Assembly (NCBI GenBank): GCA_900766325.1
Contig: CAAFVA010000036.1
Coordinates: 1-15,302, forward strand
DNA: 15,302 bases
Direction of reading: 5' to 3'
Origin: Bacilli bacterium
Lineage (GTDB): Bacteria > Bacillota_I > Bacilli_A > RF39 > UBA660
This document shows, in pieces, positions 8,230-15,200 of the stretch. Below the pieces are notes generated by a model, which was not told the DNA's origin, made no database searches, and saw only the letters and a list, made by a program, of their open reading frames with translations. The position numbers and the translations under genes are program-made. Numbering within the stretch: the first letter of the stretch is position 1; each line of letters starts with the position of its first letter.

Positions 8230-8976
8230 TTATCTAGGATATCCTATCGTCATAACACCCCTTGTACTAACCCCTCCAATTCCATCTTTTCCGTTACTTG
8301 TTTTTTCTAAAAGGTTAAGTAAGTCTACGTTTTTATTTTTATCAGATAAGCTAAGCGATAAAGCGATAATCGCGGGATCTAGAGCATGGATGTTTATCTT
8401 TTTAGGGCTTGATGCAAAATTAGCCCCTGCTTTTATAAGACTTTCATAATCAGACTGACAAGCTCCCGCGATTATAATTAGCTTATCATAATCCCTTTGA
8501 TGTTTACGACAAACTTTTACCGCGTCAGAAAAATACTTAGAATTCTTTTTTATTTGTGAATCGTGACCAGTGATCACCACGATGTCAGGATTAATATCTC
8601 CCATGTATTTTTCAATGTTTTCAGCCATCTCATCTTCTGGTGAGAAAACACCGTAAGCAAGTACGTTAGCTTTCTTATAAAAATCTAAACATCTATTTAA
8701 ATACTCCCGGTCACCATCAACATGCAATATTTTGCCTGGAATATAAAAATAATCACTTCTTTCAAAATTTCTTATATTTTCCAACTTTTCATAAAACACA
8801 CGGTCATCATCATTATCTTTTGTATCTACTAAAACTAAATCACTAATACCACTATCCGCACACAATCTTACGTTTACACCCTTTAAATAAGCAACGTCAT
8901 CTACTATTTTTTCTATTTTAAAAACAACGTCATTATTGTGTGATATTCTTGTAACTAAATCTCCCACTTTAAACAA
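8230..8976 (-). CDS. yabG: YabG, sporulation-specific coat/cortex protease (peptidase family U57)
   Basis: A 248-residue YabG homologue (B. subtilis about 290). It starts with the KOW-like FKVGDLVTR segment and LCADSGISDLV. Then come FYIPGKILHVDGD, the conserved histidine in DIVVITGHDSQ, the conserved cysteine in IIAGACQSDYESLIKAGANF, then NIHALDP and a C-terminal GIGGVSTRGVMTIG. His and Cys are the residues implicated in catalysis in this family. YabG cleaves spore coat and germination proteins (SpoIVA and others in B. subtilis, the Csp proteins in C. difficile). Compared with B. subtilis, a charged stretch of about 40 residues is shortened after the first domain. The start chosen is TTG 8976, because GGGTGAT (8987-8981) lies the same distance from it as in neighbouring genes. 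An ATG at 8982 abuts that site and one at 9003 has none. Confidence 0.93.
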   Translation of the reverse strand: MFKVGDLVTRISHNNDVVFKIEKIVDDVAYLKGVNVRLCADSGISDLVLVDTKDNDDDRVFYEKLENIRNFERSDYFYIPGKILHVDGDREYLNRCLDFYKKANVLAYGVFSPEDEMAENIEKYMGDINPDIVVITGHDSQIKKNSKYFSDAVKVCRKHQRDYDKLIIIAGACQSDYESLIKAGANFASSPKKINIHALDPAIIALSLSLSDKNKNVDLLNLLEKTSNGKDGIGGVSTRGVMTIGYPR

Positions 8977-8992
8977 TGTCATCACCCAATAA

Positions 8993-9021
8993 AATATATG
9001 CATTAAAAAAACTAAACATGA
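8993..9021 (-). promoter_or_regulatory. Candidate mother-cell (sigma-E/K-like) promoter for yabG
   Basis: TCATGTT (9021-9015) fits the sigma-E -35 KMATAWW at six of seven positions. After 14 bases, CATATATT (9000-8993) fits CATACAHT at seven of eight. The -35 lies inside the ksgA terminator hairpin. YabG is a late mother-cell protein elsewhere (sigma-K in B. subtilis). The -10 CATA core would suit either factor, but no sigma-K AC element is at the right distance. Transcription would start very close to the ribosome binding site. Confidence 0.45.
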
Positions 9022-9030
9022 TAGTTTAGC
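9005..9030 (-). terminator. Intrinsic terminator after ksgA
   Basis: On the minus strand CTAAAC (9029-9024) pairs with GTTTAG (9017-9012) around a 6-base loop. One wobble and one A-T pair extend the stem, and seven T follow. The TAA of the first arm is the ksgA stop codon. The stem is short and AT-rich, so termination may be partial and some transcripts may run into yabG. Confidence 0.65.
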
Positions 9031-9841
9031 TTAAATTATTTGCAATATCTATAAACTCGTCAATTGTTATTTGTTCCGCTCTTGAATTTACGTCTTTATT
9101 ATGTTTTTTTAAAGTGTTATTTATCTTATTTAAATCATAATTCTTTAAATTATTTTTTAAAGTCTTTCTTTTTTGGGCAAAAGCATCCCTAACTAATTTA
9201 AAAAACAAGTTTTCATCTTTTAAGTACGGCTTTTTATCTTTTTTAGTAAAAATAACTACCGCAGAATCAACGTTAGGTCTCGGATAAAATACGTTTTTAG
9301 ACACGGTAAAAGCTTTTTTTATATCAAAGTAATAATTTAAAAATATCGTTAATGAATTATATGACTTAGAGTTTATGGTTGCAGAAAATCTATTTGCAAC
9401 TTCGTTTTGCACCATGACTATTATTTTCTCTACGCTTACTTTCTCATCTATAAACTTAGTTATTATTGGTGTTGTTATATAATAAGGAAGGTTTGCAACA
9501 ACATATAACTGATTATAATTATATTTTTTTATATCCTGATTTATGTTTCGGTTTAAAAAATCATCATAAATAACATCAACGTTATCATAATCATTTAAAA
9601 TTTCCTTTAGTGGTTCTTGCAAGGTTTTATCAACTTCATAGCCTATTACTTTCTTTGCCTTTAAAGCAAGCTTTTTAGTCAAAGCACCTGCCCCAACCCC
9701 AATTTCAATAACAAGTGTATCACTTGTTATGTTAGCCAAATCAATAATGTTATTAAGAACGTTTTGATCCGTTAAAAAGTTTTGACCAAATTTTTTTTTA
9801 AAAACAAAATTATTATTATTCAATATATGCTTCGTATCCAT
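9026..9841 (-). CDS. rsmA (ksgA): 16S rRNA (adenine1518-N6/adenine1519-N6)-dimethyltransferase
   Basis: A 271-residue KsgA/RsmA, normal length. It dimethylates two adjacent adenines in the 3'-terminal hairpin of 16S rRNA with S-adenosylmethionine, late in 30S assembly. Family signatures are present: FGQNFL near the N-terminus, the SAM-binding VIEIGVGAGALT (about residues 44-55), the acidic VIGYEVD, the catalytic motif NLPYYITTPI, 'MVQNEVANRF', and the late FYPRPNVDSAV segment followed by AFAQKRKTLKNNL. The start ATG is preceded by AAGGGG at six bases. In B. subtilis the gene follows rnmV (5S rRNA maturase), which is missing here, so ksgA comes directly after the 3D-domain gene. A terminator and a likely promoter lie in the 74-base gap upstream, so it can be expressed on its own. 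Confidence 0.97.
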   Translation of the reverse strand: MDTKHILNNNNFVFKKKFGQNFLTDQNVLNNIIDLANITSDTLVIEIGVGAGALTKKLALKAKKVIGYEVDKTLQEPLKEILNDYDNVDVIYDDFLNRNINQDIKKYNYNQLYVVANLPYYITTPIITKFIDEKVSVEKIIVMVQNEVANRFSATINSKSYNSLTIFLNYYFDIKKAFTVSKNVFYPRPNVDSAVVIFTKKDKKPYLKDENLFFKLVRDAFAQKRKTLKNNLKNYDLNKINNTLKKHNKDVNSRAEQITIDEFIDIANNLS

Positions 9842-9859
9842 GTTTTACCCCTTACACTA

Positions 9860-9892
9860 AAAAACAAATAAACATGCTATTTATTTGTTTTT
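9860..9892 (-). terminator. Intrinsic terminator after the 3D-domain gene
   Basis: Perfect 13-bp AT-rich inverted repeat (arms 9860-9872 and 9880-9892, core ACAAATAAA/TTTATTTGT) with a 7-base loop. It ends in T6 on the minus strand and has a T-rich run on the plus strand, so it could work both ways. This is the only terminator here that does not contain the stop codon of its gene, which lies 24 bases upstream. Confidence 0.75.
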
Positions 9893-9922
9893 ATTTTAAC
9901 ATATTATTTAAGAATTTACCAA
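9893..9922 (-). promoter_or_regulatory. Candidate sigma-A promoter for ksgA
   Basis: TTGGTA (9922-9917), an 18-base spacer, and TAAAAT (9898-9893) preceded by TGT, an extended -10. The -35 overlaps the final codons and stop of the 3D-domain gene. The predicted start, near 9886, lies within the terminator hairpin, so this transcript would lack part of the first arm. Confidence 0.4.
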
Positions 9923-10515
9923 GTAACGGCAATATCAATTTGCGTTGGGTGATTATTTACAAATCCTCCAGTATCACATACTATTGCGTATCCTAAGGAA
10001 CTTTCAATTATTGTCCCTTTAGGACGAATCTCGTAGTTTGCCGCTACCATTACATAATCTCCAAGCATTTTAACACCATCTTCACGAATCCAATACGGAT
10101 ATTCTTCTTCAGAATAACCCAAACGTCTCATGGAGTTAATTACGTTCGTCATATTTAAATTATAATAAGTTTCTTTACCAGACGGTCCATAAACAACACC
10201 TTTACTTTTTGTAAGGACCTCACCTTCCCAGCTAAACGCAGGCAAAGCGTTTTCTTTTTGAGTAGTTGCTGCAACCGTAGTTGTCACCACCGTAGTAGTA
10301 ACGGTTGTAGTTGTTTCTTCATCATTCGTAGTTACCGAAGCTAAAGAAGCAACATAATTATTAGGATCAAACGTTTTTTTAGTGGTAGAAACGGTAATTA
10401 CGTCACCACCATTTACGGAAAATAATATTCCGGCTTTTGAAAAACCAATAAATGCCATTAAACAAATCACAAGGATTAGTAAAGCACCCTTAATTTTTCT
10501 ATTAAAATGTTTCAC
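9916..10515 (-). CDS. Membrane-anchored 3D-domain protein in the yabE position
   Basis: A 199-residue protein. GTG 10515 is preferred to an earlier ATG (10578) because AGAGGTGA lies just before it and a promoter lies between the two. A basic N-terminus leads into a helix (about 10-27), then a Thr/Val linker (about 68-86), then a mixed region. The last 53 residues resemble the 3D (Asp-Asp-Asp) domain of YabE and related cell-wall hydrolases: 'GTI....GYAIVCDTGGF', then QIDIAVTW. These give two of the three acidic residues. The first, normally in V-DP, reads VAANY, so activity is uncertain. The order tatD - 3D gene - ksgA is that of yabD-yabE-rnmV-ksgA in B. subtilis, but the G5 and DUF348 domains of YabE are absent. 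I infer a cell-surface peptidoglycan-related role; a degenerate non-catalytic protein is possible. Confidence 0.75.
   Translation of the reverse strand: MKHFNRKIKGALLILVICLMAFIGFSKAGILFSVNGGDVITVSTTKKTFDPNNYVASLASVTTNDEETTTTVTTTVVTTTVAATTQKENALPAFSWEGEVLTKSKGVVYGPSGKETYYNLNMTNVINSMRRLGYSEEEYPYWIREDGVKMLGDYVMVAANYEIRPKGTIIESSLGYAIVCDTGGFVNNHPTQIDIAVTW
10260..10325 (-). repeat. Thr/Val-rich low-complexity coding repeat
   Basis: Imperfect iteration of ACN and GTN codons encodes TTTTVTTTVVTTTVAATT, the extracellular linker of the 3D-domain protein. Such Thr-rich spacers commonly cross the cell wall. The repetitive DNA is a likely site of length variation between strains. Confidence 0.6.
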
Positions 10516-10528
10516 TTTTTCACCTCTT

Positions 10529-10540
10529 ACCCTTTCGGGT
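10529..10540 (-). promoter_or_regulatory. GNRA-tetraloop hairpin in the leader of the 3D-domain gene
   Basis: ACCCGAAAGGGT reads identically as a 4-bp stem closed by a GAAA tetraloop on the minus strand. It would lie about four bases from the predicted mRNA 5' end and just upstream of the AGAGGTGA ribosome binding site. It is conspicuous in a leader otherwise poor in G and C. Confidence 0.5.
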
Positions 10541-10549
10541 TCGTATTTA

Positions 10550-10578
10550 ATGTTATCATAAATAGTACTATAAGTCAA
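10550..10578 (-). promoter_or_regulatory. Sigma-A promoter of the 3D-domain gene
   Basis: TTGACT (10578-10573, 5 of 6 to consensus), exactly 17 bases, then TAACAT (10555-10550) preceded by TGA, an extended -10. The -35 overlaps the last codons of tatD. Start of transcription is expected near 10544, well placed for the GTG at 10515. Confidence 0.6.
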
Positions 10579-11320
10579 ATTTAGAGGAAACCGCCTCCCC
10601 GCTTATCCTTATAACTTCGCTTTTAGATACACCTTTAATTTGTGCTATTTTTTCAGCAACTAAAACAACGTTTTTAGGAGTATTTTTCTTTCCTCTATAT
10701 GGTTCAGGAGATAAATACGGACTATCCGTTTCCAATGATAAATACTTAACGTCTATATTTTTAACAACTTCTTGCAAAATTTTTGCGTTCTTAAAAGTAA
10801 TTACACCACCAATGCCTAATAAAAAGCCCAAGTTAATAAATTTATGCGCCATCTCTAAACTACCAGAATAACAATGTAATATTCCATTAACATTATATTC
10901 TTTAAGTAAGTTATAAGTATCTAAAAAAGCCTTTCTTGAATGAACTATTACGGGTAAATCATGCTTTTTTGCTATTTCAAGCATTTTTTTAAACACTAAA
11001 ATTTGAGTATCTTTATTTTCTTTAGTCCAATAATAATCCAGACCTATTTCACCTACCGCAACCACTTTATCATTAACTATAAGCTCATTAATCATGTCAT
11101 ACGCGTTATCATTTAAGTCATCTACGTTTTGCGGACTAATACCAACCGATGCATACACGTTTTCATATTTGTTTGCTAACGATACCGCTTCAATGCTACT
11201 TTTTACATCATAACCATTAATAATGATTTTATCAACTCCAGCTTTTAAAGCATCTTCTATAACACTAAGGGGGTTTTCATACTCACTTGATAATACGTGA
11301 CAATGAGAGTCAATTAACAT
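10568..11320 (-). CDS. tatD: TatD-family metal-dependent deoxyribonuclease
   Basis: A 250-residue TatD/YabD (B. subtilis 255). All metal-site elements of the TIM-barrel family are visible: the HxH of IDSHCHV at the start, the glutamate of VGEIGLDYYW, the histidine of PVIVHSRKAF, the histidine of ILHCYSG, and the aspartate of LETDSPYL near residue 205. TatD enzymes are 3'-5' exonucleases or DNases linked to DNA repair and DNA degradation. The start is ATG 11320, which puts the HxH motif at its usual place and has GGTGAT three bases upstream; the open frame extends nine codons further without a site. It follows a 60-residue membrane protein and precedes the 3D-domain gene, whose promoter overlaps its final codons. 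Confidence 0.96.
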   Translation of the reverse strand: MLIDSHCHVLSSEYENPLSVIEDALKAGVDKIIINGYDVKSSIEAVSLANKYENVYASVGISPQNVDDLNDNAYDMINELIVNDKVVAVGEIGLDYYWTKENKDTQILVFKKMLEIAKKHDLPVIVHSRKAFLDTYNLLKEYNVNGILHCYSGSLEMAHKFINLGFLLGIGGVITFKNAKILQEVVKNIDVKYLSLETDSPYLSPEPYRGKKNTPKNVVLVAEKIAQIKGVSKSEVIRISGEAVSSKFDL

Positions 11321-11323
11321 AAT

Positions 11324-11361
11324 ATCACCAAAAAAATTATACCACACTAATGGTATAATTT
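11324..11361 (-). terminator. Hairpin with U-tract abutting the tatD ribosome binding site
   Basis: A perfect 11-bp inverted repeat (AAATTATACCA at 11361-11351, TGGTATAATTT at 11344-11334, 6-base loop) runs into T7 and then directly into GGTGAT, the tatD Shine-Dalgarno. The loop contains the TAG of the 60-residue ORF. It has the form of an intrinsic terminator. The second arm also contains TGGTATAAT, a perfect extended -10, but with no good -35 and a leader of only about eight bases. Either reading is possible. Confidence 0.6.
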
Positions 11362-11529
11362 AATTACTAAAAACTTAATAAATAGCATTAATACAATAGC
11401 AAAATAAAACGCATCTTTTATTAGTCTACTTTCAAAATACAAAAGTCCAGTAAAAAATAATAGAATTAAGAAAAACGTAGTCTTTACCGCAAAACCCTTC
11501 TTATTGCCTATTAACGTATTATGGTGCAT
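11347..11529 (-). CDS. Small two-helix membrane protein, function unknown
   Basis: A 60-residue ORF with a good AAAGGAAG site seven bases before its ATG and a strong promoter upstream, which is why I accept it as a gene. Residues about 15-33 and 39-58 are hydrophobic helices joined by a short charged loop (ESRLIKD); the N-terminus (HHNTLIGNKKG) is basic and the protein ends LYH. No family is recognised. It sits between spoVT and tatD, where B. subtilis has no equivalent, and its stop lies in the loop of the hairpin before tatD. Small size and low complexity leave room for doubt that it is translated. Confidence 0.55.
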   Translation of the reverse strand: MHHNTLIGNKKGFAVKTTFFLILLFFTGLLYFESRLIKDAFYFAIVLMLFIKFLVIKLYH

Positions 11530-11576
11530 AATTGTTCTTCCTTTCGTAGGATTTTTACCACAATTACAGCATTAAA

Positions 11577-11605
11577 AATATAACACATTAAAAAACTTAA
11601 GTAAA
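11577..11605 (-). promoter_or_regulatory. Sigma-A promoter upstream of the small membrane protein and tatD
   Basis: TTTACT (11605-11600), exactly 17 bases, then TATATT (11582-11577, 5 of 6) preceded by TGT, an extended -10. The start would be near 11570, leaving a leader of about 40 bases before the ATG at 11529. Tandem repeats lie immediately upstream (see 11610-11637). Confidence 0.6.
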
Positions 11606-11609
11606 CGAT

Positions 11610-11637
11610 TTAGACAATTAAATCCATAATTAGACAA
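11610..11637 (-). promoter_or_regulatory. Two direct TTGTCTAA repeats, possible operator
   Basis: TTGTCTAA occurs at 11637-11630 and again at 11617-11610 on the minus strand, 20 bases apart (about two helical turns), just upstream of the -35 of the small-membrane-protein promoter. Same-face direct repeats at this place are typical of activator or response-regulator sites. Which protein would bind is unknown. Confidence 0.45.
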
Positions 11638-11656
11638 AATTTTACATTTATTAATA

Positions 11657-12160
11657 TTAAACAAATTCAAAATAACTTTCTAAAAACGAAAGTGAAAATT
11701 TTATTAATTCTTCATGCGTTTTAAAATTATTATCCTTACTTTCAAACACTAAATACCCTGATAAATCACCATTAGGTGATATTGGAAAAACGTTATATGG
11801 TTTAGTTAATTTGTAATCTAAAGTAAGCTTAAGCTCGGGTACATTACTTAATGCATTGTTTTCAAAATTTCCAGAAAGTGCTTTGTTTGTTATGTTTAAT
11901 ACGTTAGTAAAAACCACCTCATCCATATTAGTAACAAAAACGTTTGCGTTTATCTTATTTGCAAGCGCATTAATAAACGAACTAATAAATTCTTCGCTTT
12001 TGTTTATCGTGGTATATTTTTTTAGTGAAATAGTTTGTGCATCACTTAAGAAAATCTCGAGCAATTCACCCGACTTAATGTGCATGTTTTTTCGTATTTC
12101 TTTAGGAATTACAACCCTACCTAATTCATCTATTCTTCTTGTTATTCCAGTTGGTTTCAT
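11657..12160 (-). CDS. spoVT: SpoVT, AbrB-type forespore transcription regulator
   Basis: A 167-residue protein with the two-part SpoVT plan. Residues 1-50 are an AbrB-type swapped-hairpin DNA-binding domain (MKPTGITRRIDELGRVVIPKEIR, nearly identical to B. subtilis SpoVT), followed by LEIF and LKKY strands. Residues about 55-167 form a GAF-like domain that is more diverged and somewhat shorter. SpoVT tunes sigma-G-dependent genes in the forespore. AbrB itself lacks the GAF domain, so SpoVT is preferred. ATG 12160 is chosen, since AGAAGGG lies nine bases upstream and the protein then starts exactly as its homologues do; an ATG 20 codons earlier would overlap mfd and add unrelated residues. It follows mfd by 43 bases, the same order as in B. 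subtilis, and has a sigma-G-like promoter of its own. Confidence 0.93.
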   Translation of the reverse strand: MKPTGITRRIDELGRVVIPKEIRKNMHIKSGELLEIFLSDAQTISLKKYTTINKSEEFISSFINALANKINANVFVTNMDEVVFTNVLNITNKALSGNFENNALSNVPELKLTLDYKLTKPYNVFPISPNGDLSGYLVFESKDNNFKTHEELIKFSLSFLESYFEFV

Positions 12161-12180
12161 ACAATTCATCCCTTCTTTTT

Positions 12181-12210
12181 TAGAATGTATAAAACTAACA
12201 ATTTTATTCA
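12181..12210 (-). promoter_or_regulatory. Sigma-G promoter of spoVT
   Basis: TGAATA (12210-12205) matches the sigma-G -35 at six of six. After exactly 17 bases, CATTCTA (12187-12181) matches the -10 CATACTA at six of seven. spoVT is sigma-G dependent in B. subtilis. The -35 overlaps the last codons and stop of mfd. As at yabG and yabP, the predicted start falls almost on the ribosome binding site. Confidence 0.65.
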
Positions 12211-15200
12211 ATAACATCAAGCATTTTTAATAAATAATAAAGATAATGTTCTTTTAAATCCTTTGTTTTTAACGTTATTCTTAAAATATTGTTAAAATAA
12301 CTAACGTCAAAACTATTACTGATCTTAAACAAAGATGATAATACATTTGCACCATCTTGTTTTTTTGAAGCTTCTTTATTAAAATATACCGTTATAGAAC
12401 CTAATGACTGATCAACCTTAAACACACCTTTTTTCTTTGCCTTTTCTTGAAATAATTCTTCTAACATGTAAACTATTATAGAATCATCTAGTTTTCCAAA
12501 ACGATCCGTTAGTTCGTTTTTTACTTTATTAAAAGTATCAAGACTATCTATCGTATTTATCATTTTATGAATTTCTATTTTTAAATCTTCACTTTCGGCA
12601 TACTTATCGCTTATGTGGGTAGATACTTCAATAAATGGCCTTTCATCGGTTTGTTCTTCTTTGTAATCAAAATCAATATTACCTTTTAATTTTTCCACTT
12701 CCTCATTTAAAATTTTTAAATACATATCATATCCTACGCTATCAATAAAACCTGATTGCTCCGCACCTAATACATCTCCTGCGCCTCTTATTGCTAAGTC
12801 CCTTACCGCAAGAGCATATCCACTACCTAATTCGGTAAATTCTTTTATGGCATCTAGTCTTTTTATTGCAACATCGGTTAATTCCTTACTCTTGTTATAC
12901 ATTAAATATGCGTATGCAATTTGCCTGCCACGACCGATTCTACCCCTAATCTGATAAAGCTGACTAAGGCCAAAATGATCAGCGTCTAAAACAATAAGCG
13001 TGTTAGCGTTTGATATATCAATTCCGGTTTCAATAATGGTTGTACACACTAAAACGTCATACTCTTTATTAACAAAGCTTTCCATGGTTCGCTCTATTTT
13101 TTCTTTATTCATTTGACCATGAACATAACAGACTTTAGCTTCCGGTATTAACTTTTTTATCCTGAACACCTGGTTTTCTATTTTTGATACGTTATTATAA
13201 AGGAAAAATACTTGTCCATCACGAGACAGTTCCTTGTAGATTGCATCTTTAATAACCTGGTCATTTTCTCTTAAAACATACGTTTGAACAGGATACCTAA
13301 AACCTGGAGGAGTTTCTATTAAAGAAAGCTCTCTAATTCCTGTTAAAGACATTTGTAAAGTTCTTGGGATAGGCGTTGCAGATAAAGTTAAAACATCAAC
13401 GTTTTCCTTATATTTTTTAATTTTTTCCTTATGTGTTACACCAAAGCGTTGTTCTTCATCTATTACTAAAAGACCTAAGTCTTTAAATTTAACGTCGTTA
13501 CTTAATAGTCTGTGCGTACCAATTATCAAATCTATCTTACCATTTTTTAAACCTTCTAAAATTGTATTTTTTTTCTTATCACTTACAAAACGGTTTAAAA
13601 CTTCTATATTAACACCAAAGGAAGAAAATCTCTCTTGTGCGTTATTGTAATGTTGTTTTGATAAAATTGTGGTAGGACACAATAAACAGGCTTGTTTTCC
13701 TGATTTAATTGCTTTAAAGATAGCTCTAAAGGCAACTTCCGTTTTTCCATAACCAACGTCCCCACATAATAACCTATCCATTGGAAAAGGCTCTTCCATA
13801 TCTTCTTTTATTTCACGAATCGCCTTTAGCTGGTCTTTCGTTTCTTCATAACTAAATTTATTTTCAAAAATAAGCTGCTCCTCATCATCTTTAAGGAAAG
13901 CAAATCCAGGCATGAGTTTCCTTTTGGCAGACACTTCTAAAAGCTCTTTTGCAATGTTCTTAACTTTATTTCTTATTTTTGCTTTTTGTTTTATCCATTC
14001 GGTACCACCGAGTTTATTAAGTCTTGGCTTTACACCTTCGTTTGAAGAATATTTACTAATGTACTCTATTTTTTCAACCGGTATATATAGTTTATCTGAA
14101 TCTTTATATGCTAAATGGATAAAATCCTTTTTTAAACCACGGACATTTAAGGTGACAATACCTAAATACCTTCCTATTCCATGCGTTTGATGAACAACGT
14201 AATCACCAGGGTTAAGTTTATTTATATCTTTGATTTTTGAACCATACTTAAACCTACTTTTATAATTTACAATTTTGTTTTCTTTATAAATTTCACTTGA
14301 TGTTAAAAACACGTAGTTATTTATTATAAAACCATTTGAAAGCTTTTCTTTAACAACGTTTACAACGTTTTCTTTTAGATGATTTTTATCACTAATAATC
14401 ACATTTATTTTAGATTTACTTATAAATTCATCAATTATATTATTATCTTGCAGGCAAACAATAATTTTTTTATTATCTTCTAGCATCTTATTTAAAAACG
14501 CATTTATTTTATTATAATTACCATTAAAGCACTCTATTCCTGTGGAAAAATAGTTTTCCACAATGTTTTCATCGTTTTTATTATAGTTATCAACAGATAA
14601 AACGTTTACGTACTTCTTAGGAATTATGCTTTTTAAATCATGCATATAACTTGATACATCAAATATATCTTCTTCTTTAAACTCGGTTACCTCTTCCATA
14701 ATTCTCTCATACGCTAAAAAAACCGTGTCTAAATCAATAAACATCTCAATTTTTGAAGGAATATATTCTGATAGCTTAGATACTTTATTTACTACTCTTG
14801 GTAATAAACTTTGCCTACTAGGTACGTCCTCTATATTTTTCTCATTTATAAATTCTGTAAAAGGCATTATGTTTACTTGGTCTTTTTTTCCTGTGGATAA
14901 TTGTGAATTAGGATCATATTCTCTAATACTTTCTATTTCATCGTCAAAAAACTCCAATCTTATTGGATTGTCATAGCCAAACGGAAATATATCCAAAACA
15001 TATCCGCGGTTAGAAAATTCGCCGGTTTTAGTTACTAAGCTTTCTTTTTGATAACCAATTTTTAAAAGTTTTTCTATTAAATCATCGCGCGATATGACAT
15101 CACCATTTTTTAAGTTGATATTTAAGGTTTTCCACAAGTTATTATCAGGTAAAAATCTTAAGTAACCCATTAAGTTAGTAATAATAATTTTTCTATCATT

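Noticed and set aside
8235..8246. TAGGATATCCTA, a 12-base perfect palindrome
   Set aside because: It lies within the last codons of yabG, does not extend beyond 12 bases and has no promoter context, so chance and coding constraint explain it.
12161..12220. Longer spoVT start (20 extra codons)
   Set aside because: The extension overlaps mfd, spans the sigma-G promoter and does not resemble family N-termini; ATG 12160 has the ribosome binding site.
11856..12230. 124-codon open frame on the plus strand
   Set aside because: Antisense of spoVT, whose domains are clearly conserved on the minus strand.
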